Shown here: in pieces, positions 1 through 10,282 of the stretch
How positions within the stretch are numbered: the stretch's first letter is position 1
Layout of the letters: each line of letters opens with the position of its first letter
From: Phialocephala subalpina
Lineage: Eukaryota; Ascomycota; Leotiomycetes; Helotiales; Mollisiaceae
Direction: 5' to 3'
Assembly: GCA_900073065.1 (NCBI GenBank)
Contig: FJOG01000016.1
Location: 852,461-916,460 of the forward strand
Length of the DNA: 64,000 nucleotides
The notes under the pieces: generated by a model
Database searches by the model: none
The model's input: only the letters and a program-made list of their open reading frames with translations
What the model was told of the DNA's origin: nothing
Program-made: the position numbers and the translations under genes

Positions 1-385
1 GGTTGAGATATCACGTGATGCGGCTCATTAAAGGATATATAAAGTTGAATAAGTAATATTCTATTTACTTGGAATATTGAAATCTTTTGATTTAATTAAT
101 TAATGCGATTTTTATTTCCTATTTATATTATAATATAAAATTATAATAATATATTATTTTATTAATATTTTAAAATTCGTTTTTTTATATAAATTTTATT
201 AAAATATATTAAATATTATTTTATTATTTTATTATAATTATTAAAGAAAATAATAATTTAAATTATAAATTTTAATATATATAAAAATTATATATTTATT
301 ATTTTATAATTTTAATATTTATATATTAATATCGAAAATTTAATATTAAAATTATTTTCAATAGTATTTCGGTATTAAGGATATT
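1..385. repeat. AT-rich tract at the left edge
   Basis: This stretch is almost entirely A and T, with long runs of alternating TTA and ATA words and no open reading frame. It changes abruptly to normal composition near position 385. Such blocks in ascomycetes are usually old transposons degraded by repeat-induced point mutation. No terminal repeat or coding remnant can be recognised, and the element probably extends beyond the window. Confidence 0.6.
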
Positions 386-1192
386 TGTAACGGTCACCAA
401 AAAGGGCTCGGATCAGGGAGCAAGGGTAATGAGTGAATTCGCTGAAACTTAGAGAAGAAAAGAGAGGCTGAGCGGCTGCTCGGCTTCTTGAGGCCCAGAA
501 GCCGGGTAGCGCCGAGCTAAGGGGCGAACGCACGTGACAGCGCCCTCTGACAATATCACAAAACCTACCAAGTCATTTACCTTTTACAAAGTATAAAAGG
601 TAAGTAAATATATTCGCAATCCTAAGTGAAATAATTCGATTGGGAATATCATTGAAATAAATACTAATATTGTGTGTGAGCGGCAGGAGATATCGCGATT
701 CGAGGCTTCTCGACCTGTCATTGTCCGTCGCTAGAAGCCGGCCTAATAAGATCATAAGGTTTAGAAGGTAAGCGGCGCTCCTAACACAATACATATATAA
801 CAAAGATGCTGATACGGACATTGTTGAAAAGAAAAGAGAAGAAGAAGATACCGACATCCGGTCGTCTGAAGCCGGCGCTCGCCTATTTTTCTCGAGGTTA
901 TCTCCAACCATTCCCACTCTTGCTCCCGTCATCAACAATTCCTCAAAATTCTTCGACCAGCCTACCGCGACGCTTCTCTTCTTCTCTCTGCCCATCATCC
1001 AGAGATCTCAATCGAGAACTAGAAGCAGAACGCGTCGCAGGTATATTCTTATTGCTATCCCACCTGCTATCCCGCTAACCCTCTAGGCATTTCACCCCCA
1101 CCTTTTATCCACCCTCGAAATTCTTCCTTCCTCGACCCCAAACGATTGCCCTAGAGTCTGCGAGTCTGCGAATACTCTATATACCATCTGCC
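386..1192. other. Intergenic region with possible LTR-like remnant
   Basis: No gene is supported here. The block from about 386 to 790 has normal GC, opens with TGTAACGG and contains a TATAAAAGG box near 592. A plus-strand frame from about 800 to 1075 is free of stops and rich in Glu and Lys at its start, which could be a gag relic. No five-base target duplication was found, so a solo-LTR reading is only a guess. The last few hundred bases must include the promoter of the deaminase gene at 1193. Confidence 0.25.
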
Positions 1193-1857
1193 ATGGCGTC
1201 CAACACGGGCGAAGCCTCCCTCACCGCCTCTGCCGCCCAAGCAATCGCTCCTGAGCTCTTTCCTACCCGCACACCCATCACTCCTGCACAAATCGAAGCT
1301 GGCATACATGCATGTCTAGGCATCCAACGACGCGCTGTTACATTCGGGAAAAGACCTTTCGCAGCATGTCTGCTAGGCCCAGATAACGAGACGGTGCTGC
1401 TGATGCACCAGAGTGTGGATCAGGTGAATCATGCAGAAAGTTCGTTGGCGAGGCTGGCGTATTGCCATTATTCGAAGGAGTATCTTTGGAGGTGTACGTT
1501 GGTCAGTACGTGGGAACCTTGTGCTATGTGCTCGGGTACGTTATTCCCTCGTGGCTTTCCCTCTTCTATTTACCTGCCCTTGTTCAGCTCCTGATTTTCT
1601 TGGGTTATCTACTTACATTTGCGCAAACAGCAACGATATACTGGGCACATATCGGACGAGTCATCTATGCCGCCACGAATGAGCAGTTGGCTACCCTGAC
1701 TGGACCTGGAAATAAAGAGAACTTCACAATGAAGTGGCATACAAGAGACATTTTACTTGATCAGCAGAAGGATGTCGAGATCATTGGACCCGTGGAGGGT
1801 ATGGATAAGATAGTTGTGGAGGAGAGCGATGTTTATTGGAGCAAGACTCGACAATAG
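1193..1857 (+). CDS. Cytidine/deoxycytidylate deaminase-fold protein (CMP/dCMP deaminase family)
   Basis: Two exons, 1193-1535 and 1631-1857, joined across a 95-nt GTACGT...CAG intron, give 189 aa. The zinc-binding deaminase signature is complete: His80-Ala-Glu82 supplies the zinc ligand and proton shuttle, and Pro109-Cys110-Ala-Met-Cys113 supplies the other two ligands. The intron falls just after this PCxxC motif, and splicing restores the usual continuation Cys-Ser-Ala-Thr-Ile-Tyr-Trp. The ATG lies in a good context (gccATGG) and is the first in frame. The fold covers guanine deaminase, cytosine deaminase and tRNA adenosine deaminase relatives. Compact fungal proteins of this length are usually annotated as nucleoside or nucleobase deaminases, probably cytosolic. 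The substrate cannot be told from sequence alone. Confidence 0.85.
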
Positions 1858-2658
1858 TTCATACGTAACTGCTCTGCCGACGGCTCCTCCATTCCGACAT
1901 TATTTTGAATACAGATGGAGGAAAACGGAAGCGGACGAGTCGATAATAACTCTCTCAAAATTTTGTTCCTGATTGAGAGGTATTGAAGAGGTACCCCTGC
2001 ACGGAGACGTCACTTAAGCACGATGGGATCTGGATGTTATGCCCCTGGATAAACCTTATCTTTCACGGCCCGACCGTCTATCGACATTCGGCCAACACCT
2101 CAGCGATAGAGTTGTTCCGCATAGCTGCGGCCTCGAGTCATCGATCCAGATCTCAAAAGTCAATTGTTACCCCCACCATCCCACCTTCCTAATCGGGAAT
2201 AATTTCGTACAGATTTCAACGCTTGGCACAAAAAATGGAGGTGGCTTCGCAGTCCTGAACTTCGACTCATTCTGAGTCTTTTGACTCACCTTCCTCTATG
2301 TTGTAATTCTATGCGCATGTATTTCTGTTACTGGACAGAATCCACACCTCACATCAATTGGCCAATCACCATACCTGTATCGTCATTGCGATGGAGTCAA
2401 GTTGGCTTTGTGATTCCAGAGGTGTAGTTAACCTAATTGTCGGTGCCCTCCTTCCTACGTTTCCATGTGGAGATTTACGTGGAAATGGGGGTAGGAGGCG
2501 CCGACGATTAATGGTCCTGGGGTGGCGCAACGCTATGTACCGCGACAGTGGTCTCGATGGTGCTGAGTTCATAAAGACCATGAAGTATCCTCAATAGAAT
2601 TTGTTCTTGCAAGTCAAATCATCCTCTCATCCCCAATTACTCGCCTATCTCCAGCATC
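1858..2658. other. Intergenic region between deaminase and acyltransferase genes
   Basis: About 800 bases without a supportable gene. Short open frames exist on both strands but lack domain-like composition and start context. It should hold the deaminase 3' end and the promoter of the acyltransferase gene. CT-rich and CATC-rich sequence just before 2659 is typical of a fungal core promoter or 5' leader. Confidence 0.4.
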
Positions 2659-4215
2659 ATGTTTAACAACAATTCTCTCGAGATGGAAGTCGCATCGACC
2701 ATCAACGTCTTTCCCGAGTCTCGTCAAGAACAACCAACTTCTGTTCCCTTATCCATTATTGACAATACCGTTGCAGACTTTGCACGATGTGCCGCTGTCT
2801 GGTATTATGATCCTCCATCCAGCGCAGAGCACGCTCTATCACCTTCACATCTTCAAGCCTCTCTTTCCAAGACATTGAATCACTATCGTCCGTGGTGCGG
2901 CCGTCTCTCATACGCCATCCCCAAGCCCAACGGCAAACACACAGAACGATATCAACGAATATGGATTACTTACAACTCACCAACCGACATCGGGATCCCT
3001 TTCATCACCGCTACCTCTCCTCGAAAACCCTCAGACTTCATCCCCAGCACCACAGAACGAGCAGCATCTATCAAAGCATGGGATGGTCTCAAGTCTCCAT
3101 CAAAAGAACTCTTCCCAACCACCAAACTCTCAATCTCAGAACAGCCAGATGCCCCAAACGCCATAATCCAATTCACAACCTTCTCATGCGGCAGCACCGC
3201 CATCGCCATCGAAACCCACTGCCTCGCAGACGCAGTCTGCCTTTCCAATTTCGCGAAGGATTGGTCCCTGGTCTCTCGATCCATATTCAACAACGCACCT
3301 ATTCCAACAATATCCCTTATCTTCGATCCTCAACGACTGGACTCCTTCGCAGCAGGAGATATCGATGCTAACATTCCAGATGAGGGGATCCAGAAAAGAG
3401 CATGGGACTTGCCGCAGCATAGATATGATTGGTACATCCAATCCCCCACCACACCATGGCCCACCGACGTCCCCTCCGATCTAGATCCTAGCTGGGAACT
3501 GAGTTCTAGTATCCCCACTCCGTGGGAACAATGGGATACTACAGCACCTTGCCTACAACGAGTTTTGCACTTCTCTTCTAAGGAAATATCAAATATATTC
3601 GATTTGGCAACGAAGCATTTGGGACCAGGAACGAAGATCTCGAAACATGATGCGTTGTTGGCGCATATTTGGTACAGGATCAACGAGGCGAGGGGTATTG
3701 AGGTGGGAGAGAAAGTATATCTAGATATGACGTTCGGTCTCCGGGCTCGTGTCTCTCCACCTTTAGGTGATAACTTCCTCGGATCGCCAATAACTCACGC
3801 CGCCATACCATTTCCGGAATCTTGCTCGAGTTCTACGCCAGACTTAGGCCAAGTAGCTACCACAATCCGCTCCACGCTAGCAAGATTCGACGGAAAGGCT
3901 ATAGGAGAACTGTTGCATGGTAATGCGTATGAAGTGGCGCCGCAGCGGTTATGGCATTGTTGTTTGGGGAGGGAACATGTGTTGCTTACAACTTGGGTGC
4001 ATGCTGGTGTTCATGACGTAGATTTTGGCGTGGCGGGGTTGAGGTATGTGGAGGCAGCTATGCCGGCTTGTGATGGGTTGGTTGTTGTTATGGAAGCTCC
4101 TGGGGAGAAGAAGGGGAGTTGGATTAAGAATGGGGTTGATGTTACAGTGTTTTTGGAGGAGGGGGCGATGAGGAGGATGATGGATGACCCTGCTCTTTGG
4201 GGAGGATCAAGCTGA
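2659..4215 (+). CDS. BAHD-like acyltransferase (transferase family PF02458)
   Basis: A single uninterrupted exon encodes 518 aa. The catalytic HxxxD motif is present as His187-Cys-Leu-Ala-Asp191, where the His acts as the general base in acyl transfer from acyl-CoA to an alcohol or amine. The second family landmark, DFGWG in plants, appears in relaxed form as Asp455-Phe-Gly-Val-Ala-Gly. A hydrophobic substrate-channel region and a C-terminal beta-rich segment follow the expected order. The length is normal for fungal members such as trichothecene 3-O-acetyltransferase relatives. No signal peptide is seen, so it is probably cytosolic. There are no secondary-metabolite core enzymes nearby, so the acceptor is unknown. 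A second ATG eight codons downstream could also be used. Confidence 0.8.
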   Translation: MFNNNSLEMEVASTINVFPESRQEQPTSVPLSIIDNTVADFARCAAVWYYDPPSSAEHALSPSHLQASLSKTLNHYRPWCGRLSYAIPKPNGKHTERYQRIWITYNSPTDIGIPFITATSPRKPSDFIPSTTERAASIKAWDGLKSPSKELFPTTKLSISEQPDAPNAIIQFTTFSCGSTAIAIETHCLADAVCLSNFAKDWSLVSRSIFNNAPIPTISLIFDPQRLDSFAAGDIDANIPDEGIQKRAWDLPQHRYDWYIQSPTTPWPTDVPSDLDPSWELSSSIPTPWEQWDTTAPCLQRVLHFSSKEISNIFDLATKHLGPGTKISKHDALLAHIWYRINEARGIEVGEKVYLDMTFGLRARVSPPLGDNFLGSPITHAAIPFPESCSSSTPDLGQVATTIRSTLARFDGKAIGELLHGNAYEVAPQRLWHCCLGREHVLLTTWVHAGVHDVDFGVAGLRYVEAAMPACDGLVVVMEAPGEKKGSWIKNGVDVTVFLEEGAMRRMMDDPALWGGSS

Positions 4216-7200
4216 TTGAGAAAAAAATGATTTAATTTAAAGGATGAGTCAGAGAACAGCCGACTATGATCCTTCAGGGGTAAATATCGGGTGCTTCAAG
4301 GCTCTTCAATACCGAATGAACGCTGAACAAAACGGACTTCGACTGCGGTGTGGGAAGATCACGCTCACGAGACGCTGCCCAATTCTACCCACAGCCCGTT
4401 ACGATGCTGATGCTTTTTCCTCTCGAAATTCATGTTCACTAAGCCTATAGTGTGCAGCAAGTTACCTAGTGCTCGAACAAGATTCTCACTGCCAACTTTA
4501 TTGATTTGTCATTTCTAGTACCCTACTACTGAGTTACCATGAGCGTGGAGTAAAGCAGTTCCGCTGATGTTTTGAGCTGCCAAGTTTCCTCCAGTTTGCG
4601 TTCGTCGAATCCTTTCCTACTTGACTGTGGCTTGAGATTTTGACAGCGGTTTTATGGCTTGCTAAGATCGGGACGATGGAATCATCAGCGTAGGAGCTTG
4701 ATGCTAGTCTCAAGTTCGCGAGGTTGCTCGGAGCTTGGAAACGCAAAGGACTCGAGTCTTGGGTCTTGTGACCGATGCTGCTCGGTCGCATCGCATCATG
4801 GGCATGAAGAAGAAGAAATAGCTTAGTGGGAACTGTTCTTTATACCCCGCGTCTCTTGAGCCTCGCCCGCATCTTGCAGCGCGTCTTCGAAGCTGACATT
4901 TCGACCATTCACTGCCTAAGGTAGGGACGACGAAGAGCATGTTACCTTGATCTAGTGAATTCAAGTGAAGCAAGGTGAGGTGTGGAAGAGATAGCGGGAT
5001 GCGTGGTATATAATCGCTCCTTTCTCGTTTGCAAACGTTCAAGCTTGGACGTCCCTCGTCGGCTAGTACTGTACAAGGTGTGCGAGAATGGCGACGACAA
5101 AACAGGAGGAGCACAAGTCCCTAGCAAATGATCAAGGCGTGCAAGGAGTAAAAGAGGAGGTACGCTCAGGGCTTTTCTTGTTTGCTAACGTCTTTCCTTG
5201 AAAGTTGTTTGGGAAGAGTACCTTTTGTTGCTAACATGGAAAGTATCGCTATTAATGTTCATGCATGCGCAAAGAGACGGAACGAAAAGCATGTTACTTC
5301 GAGTTTGCTTCACAATGTTGGCCAGTGCTTCAGTTGGAATACACTGTTATTGCGAGCCTCAGAAACCAAAATTTATGGTTTTTGGCCTCGGCACGACTGG
5401 GTCCTGCCTTCAAAATCTTGGGGTTTGTTGCAAACGTACTTGACGGCATCTAGGGAAGAGAAAGGGTCGTACATATACCCCACACTTCGTGCGATCTCCG
5501 TACAACGGCTCGAGACCAATGGGTGTAATGATTCACTACCCGTAAACATGGTATACTTTTGGAAAGGAATAATCAATCTGCTGTGCCATTCTCGAGTCAG
5601 CACAGGTGGGATATAGATATCTTACGAGTAGGCCGGAGCGAAGAGGTATGCCCCTTCCACGATCAGCACCATCTGATATCATGAGAACTTCGAGTCCGGT
5701 TCCCCGCCGTATGATTTTTTTTGGGTATATCGTGCTATGTCCACACCAAGTGGCAATCTTCGATTTGAGATTCTCATATGCTTTATGTTATCTCTATAGT
5801 CCTCCTAAGTTGATGCCTTCTGCTGCCAAGAAATTTTCTATTACCAATCTCAGCATCTGAGATGAAAGGAAGCTGACTGCTTGCTATCTTGCTTTGAGGT
5901 TGGGGAGTTCTGCCTTCTTTCTATGCTGTGCCAGAGTTTGGAGACAAGAGAGGAATAGTCTAAAAAGAGTGTATACTGTCTATCTCCCATTTAAGCCGGC
6001 CGAGTTCCTTGTCGGTTTTGATGAAGAAGAAGGCAGTGTGGATAACAGACGGGATTCTATAGCTGGGAGGCAGCTGTTCAAATATAGACAAGAGCAGTCA
6101 AACGTGGAAGGTTGAAATGTACAGATTCACCTTTGTCAAGACTGGTGATCTGGAGAAAGTATACGTAGAATTTGCTTGAGATAAAGCTAGCAGTGGAAAT
6201 ACTTCCTGTGTGAGCAATGTGCAAGTTCTTTACGATCCATCTTTTACCGGTTTCGTAATTCACCACGACCTGCTTCTGTTCTCTTCTTTGCTGGCTGGGA
6301 GTCTTGGACCCCATACTATTTGTTTGGCCTCCTCGTAGAGACTGTGTATTCCTTTCCACAGTTTGTTTGTGTACCACTACCAAGACCAAGGGTGTATCTT
6401 CACTGTCAACCTATGTTTTCGTTGCCAACTCCAGGGTGCATATCAAAGATGAGTTGAAAGAGTGCTGCTCTAGCCCTTTGGAACCTACCAATTCAGCTTT
6501 AACTTAACCTCTAACAGATGTCAGCGTGTTCAGTATGAATAAAGTGAGGCAAGAGTCGCACACAAGTATCTCGTTCTGTCCTGGATTGTTCACGTCCGTG
6601 AGATTGGGTGTTGAGAGGATACGTTTTATGCTGGAGAGAAAGGCGGTGAGTATGGAAGATGGTAATTTATAGCCGAGATTCTAGCAGTTGTGTGAAGTTG
6701 AGTCAAGCTAGTGACAAGTCAATTGGCTCAGGTAGAAAGTGAAGTGCTTAGATTCACCTACTTTGACGAGCTCACTTTCAGCAAGGCGCTTTGGGGAGGG
6801 GTTGTATGACTCATATCTGGTATCTTCTTTGCTGCTACTATATAGAAAGCGAGTATAAGTTCCCTACTTCCTCGGCGGTCTTTGCTTCTCACAAACTACA
6901 TTACTACTGTACTGCGGAGTTATGTGAGGTGCTGCTTCCTCTGAGCCTCGAAGTATTTGCGGCGTTTTTGCGATTTTGGGCTCAAGTCCTGGAGTATCAC
7001 CAATTGCTGGTTTATTCAGTTAGCTTGGGTACAATGCGCGGTTGGTAGCATAAATTAGTGGAGTTGTTGCTGTCAACTTACAAGTTTCTGTCATTCTAAA
7101 AGCAGACTTGGGACGGAGGGCGTTGCATTCCAAGAAGAAAGGAAATTGGCTCTAATTCTTTGGTCTTGAATGTCTCTTCGGAATTACTAGTTCTACCGCA

Positions 7201-8274
7201 AGAGCAAAGCGTAGCTGGAATTCACCTCCTTTGGCAGGTATGATGTCTGCGGATCAAAGAGCTGTTCCTCACAGAAGTGAAGGTGCGATTTATTTGCTTT
7301 CGCAGGTATATCATATCTAAATCAGAGGCATTCGGATCAACAGCGCAAAGTTTGGCTCGAGAGAATATGCTCCTAAAAGTTGAATGTGTCTTGCGGGGAT
7401 ACTTCCAAGATGCTCGCCTGTGGGAATAGGGGGAGGGGTTAAGCGAGCCTCATGCATTGGACTTCCTCCACAGATTGATTCATGACTGCATACTCCTTTC
7501 ACGACCGCTTTTGAAATTGGCAAGTTCAATCGCTTCTCATGAATGTTCGATACTGCAGTCAAGTATCATGAAAAGCAGAATGCATGAGATCGAGTCCTGG
7601 AGTACAGCTGCATGCTTCCCGGTGGATCCTCGGCACACCTTCTAACAGTGATTTCGAGATACGTCAATTTTCGAGATGTATTTGCTCATTTTACGATAAT
7701 TTCGAGCTTGATAAACCTCACGACCCTTCACCATCTTCATTTATTCTAAATGATAAGATTAGATCCTCATCACCCCACCCATCCATTCCTCCATCCAATG
7801 TCTCACCCAACCCCCCCGGTCCTCGTTACCCAGGCCTCGGTCCAGACGCAACAATCACCTGATTTTCCACTCCGACCCTACCCGGGCCCACTATTCCTGA
7901 GACGTCGATACAAGACCTCGAAATTTCTCTCATCTTTTGAATTCTTTCATCATACATCATAATATGCGACGAAGAGTGAGAAAGTGAAGGAAGGTTCTGG
8001 GTGACGGCTTGAGACCTGAGATTCTATCGACAGACCATAAGATACCTTCCAGACCACGAACATTAGAGAAAATATCAAGGGCGAAATAAGGGGCGAATTC
8101 GAACACGTTTGTAGACCCCCACTCTTTGAGAAGGGCTCGTGACTGAAATCCACAGCAGAGCCTCAAAAGCACCTCAGATCGCGTACCACACGTGACAGTT
8201 CACCACTTTCTCGATTAACACCACAACCCAAGAAACCCCTTCTTACGTCTCCACTCCACTAAGAATCCGTCAAG
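4216..8274. other. 4-kb stretch without a recognisable gene
   Basis: No open frame here exceeds about 145 codons. None shows a recognisable motif, signal peptide, codon bias like the neighbours, or splice-linked continuation. Composition is ordinary and no terminal inverted repeats or target duplications were found. It may hold non-coding transcripts, a decayed gene beyond recognition, or a long regulatory region. The last 100 bases are CA- and CT-rich and probably contain the promoter and leader of the small membrane-protein gene at 8275. Confidence 0.4.
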
Positions 8275-8523
8275 ATGGTTCTCATGGCACGCCGCTTCTC
8301 GATAACCAACTTCGTGATCGCCTCATCCGCCCTCGCCTTCCAAGTCTTCGTCCTTTATCCCTGGCATGAAAAGCTCGACGAGGATTTCGAGAGCTTGAAA
8401 AAGGAGCATGTAACAGCTTTGCAAGAGTTGAGGAATGAGGTTAAGTTGGGAAGGGAGAGCAGAATGGAGATTACTGAGTTGTTAAAGGCGAAGAAGGAGA
8501 GGGATGGATTTTGGTGGCGTTGA
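8275..8523 (+). CDS. Small single-pass membrane protein, function unknown
   Basis: A complete 82-aa frame begins with a well-placed ATG (tcaagATGG) after a pyrimidine-rich leader. The N-terminus is basic (Met-Val-Leu-Met-Ala-Arg-Arg), followed by one hydrophobic segment at residues 10-30. A highly charged helix follows (Lys/Glu-rich, residues 34-75), and the protein ends in Gly-Phe-Trp-Trp-Arg. This layout resembles small mitochondrial inner-membrane or respiratory assembly proteins, where a short presequence-like stretch precedes a transmembrane anchor and a coiled coil. I do not recognise a named family. The charged helix and the Trp-Trp end argue against a chance frame, but no homologue search could be done. 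Confidence 0.6.
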   Translation: MVLMARRFSITNFVIASSALAFQVFVLYPWHEKLDEDFESLKKEHVTALQELRNEVKLGRESRMEITELLKAKKERDGFWWR

Positions 8524-8738
8524 ACCCTCTTGAATGGAAGAGTGACACAGGAGTAGATGGAGTTGGGGAGACACTGTATCGTGGAGCTGCAGGAGGAAGG
8601 GGGAGAGAATGGGAATTCGGGTTTGCGTGGACTGACAGCATTTGCATGAACGGCGTTCCTAGACTTGCGTCGCTGCATATAATTGTTAAAGAGATAGACT
8701 GCAAAGAAACTAGATACCTACACCCGAACGATTTCAGA

Positions 8739-9101
8739 TTATCTCTTTTCAACCTCAACCAAAAACGTCTCTCGCACATCGATCCGCAAGTCTCCCCTTG
8801 AACCACCCCTCCAGTTTCTCCCCCTCACCACCAACCCCTTCCTCTCCGCCTGCTCCCGCACGATCCCCCTCGCCGCCTTCCCAATACCAGCAACAAAACC
8901 CCTCCCCCCACAAACATACACCCTCGCTCCCCTCTCCCAAAGCTCCACAACCTCTTCCCGGTCCCCAGTCATTCGATCTTGCACGTATTTGCATCCTTCA
9001 CTCTTCTCCTTCTCTTTCGAAAATGCATCGGCGTCGAAAACTCGAGGCACCGATGGTCCGCAGGTTCTGATTCGCTGAGGGAGGACTGTGCTCATCAGCA
9101 C
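8739..9101 (-). pseudogene. Remnant of the C-terminal reductase domain of a P450:NADPH-reductase fusion (CYP505-like)
   Basis: The minus strand encodes a block that reads Gly-Cys-Lys-Tyr-Val-Gln-Asp-Arg and then Gly-Ala-Arg-Val-Tyr-Val-Cys-Gly-Gly. This is the pattern of the NADPH-binding C-terminal part of cytochrome P450 reductases and self-sufficient CYP505-type fatty-acid hydroxylases. The final element of that family, near Arg-Cys-Ala-Arg-Asp-Val-Phe, is present in a different frame ending at about 8755, so a frameshift lies around 8800-8840. Nothing upstream resembles the FMN, FAD or heme domains. It is therefore a decayed fragment, about 120 codons of an enzyme normally over 1,000 aa. 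Family assignment rests on short motifs and is moderately secure. Confidence 0.55.
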
Positions 9102-9460
9102 GTCGCAACGGATACCACTTCTGAAGTCCTCCAGCTCAGCCTCACATTCAACCTTGTAAGGTAAGAGATGTCAGGTGAAGCATACGGGCAGGGGCGGAAT
9201 CGAGATTAATCGACTCAGAGGCAAAATTCGGTGGCTGCAGCTGGGGTGCATCACTGGACTTTCAACACCGGCAAAATAGGTATGGACCGATATGCATGAG
9301 CAGAATCTTGAAGGAAATTTTCTACTGTATAAATATTCGTGTCAAAAGCGAAAGGAAGTACGAAACGAATCAATAGCACAACACAACGAAACACAAGAAC
9401 TGGAGCCAAACTCTTCTAGTACTCCTATACTCCGTCGCTATCTCATGTCTGAATGCACCA
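9102..9460. other. Intergenic region
   Basis: About 360 bases with no gene. It lies between the reductase remnant and the 3' end of the minus-strand hypothetical gene. Nothing further was seen in it. Confidence 0.3.
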
Positions 9461-10279
9461 TTACCTCGCCGTTTTCGTAAGCGTCGTCAAGTTCTCGGGC
9501 TTTTGGAAATGTCCAAGACTCTCTCGATCGATAGCCTCGCACTCTCCTACGTGCCATGTTCTTGGGTCTACGCTCAAGTCCTCGATATGAGTGGCGTGCG
9601 ACATGCTATTTTCTAGCCAGTATTCCAACCCGGCGTGGATCTTCAAATTGAATTTGACGTTGAAGACTGCCTTGTCGTCCTTGGCTCTGGTTAAGAGAAC
9701 TACGAATCGGTAATTCGGATCGATCCCAGCGTCGTCTTTGGCGTTCGACCAACTGCTTTGCTTAACGTTCCACCAGATCCCAGAAGTCTTTCCATCATTG
9801 TCGACTATTGTTGCTGATGAGCCTTTACCAAAATAATTATCTTCTGAGTCCAACTCCTCCCCTCTCGTAAATCTACGTCCAGTACTGATCTTCGCCGCTC
9901 CGACATCAAGATCCACATTGGCGCTATTTTCGACCTGAGTCGTGTTCTTGACTTGTACTTTCGATGCTTTAAGCGCCTCTTCAGTCAGGAAAGGAGCGTG
10001 AGATAAAATTTCGGGTCGCGATGAGGCAGATCGTCCTTGCGTTTCCATGACTCTTGCCTCCAATTCGAGTCGCTTGAAAGGTGTCTCTTTCCTTCGACAG
10101 ATGAGTTGCACGCCAAACACAAGCAGTGATGCTCTCTGCTTCCTATCTGGTGAGAGATATCCATGCACCGCTTTTTCGAGTCGTATGTCGATGTTAAAGT
10201 TCTTTTTGACATCCGTTTGCAAGACTTTCGGCTGGTGTAGAACGAATCTTGGTGGAGGTGTATGGGCGAAGATCGCCAT
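9461..10279 (-). CDS. Fungal hypothetical protein
   Basis: The frame starts at an ATG at 10279 and encodes 272 aa. It is soluble-looking, with alternating hydrophobic and charged residues suggesting mostly beta structure. It includes a Gly-Ile-Trp-Trp-Asn-Val motif followed by a Tyr-Arg-Phe-Val-Val-Leu-Leu strand. That two-strand layout is reminiscent of hypothetical fungal proteins I have seen without assigned function. There is no signal peptide or transmembrane segment. A GTGAGT site at 10343 and an AAG site at 10290 upstream could mark an intron in the leader or link to an upstream exon, but the tested joins do not keep frame. The ATG start is therefore preferred. Confidence 0.55.
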   Translation of the reverse strand: MAIFAHTPPPRFVLHQPKVLQTDVKKNFNIDIRLEKAVHGYLSPDRKQRASLLVFGVQLICRRKETPFKRLELEARVMETQGRSASSRPEILSHAPFLTEEALKASKVQVKNTTQVENSANVDLDVGAAKISTGRRFTRGEELDSEDNYFGKGSSATIVDNDGKTSGIWWNVKQSSWSNAKDDAGIDPNYRFVVLLTRAKDDKAVFNVKFNLKIHAGLEYWLENSMSHATHIEDLSVDPRTWHVGECEAIDRESLGHFQKPENLTTLTKTAR

Positions 10280-10282
10280 CAA

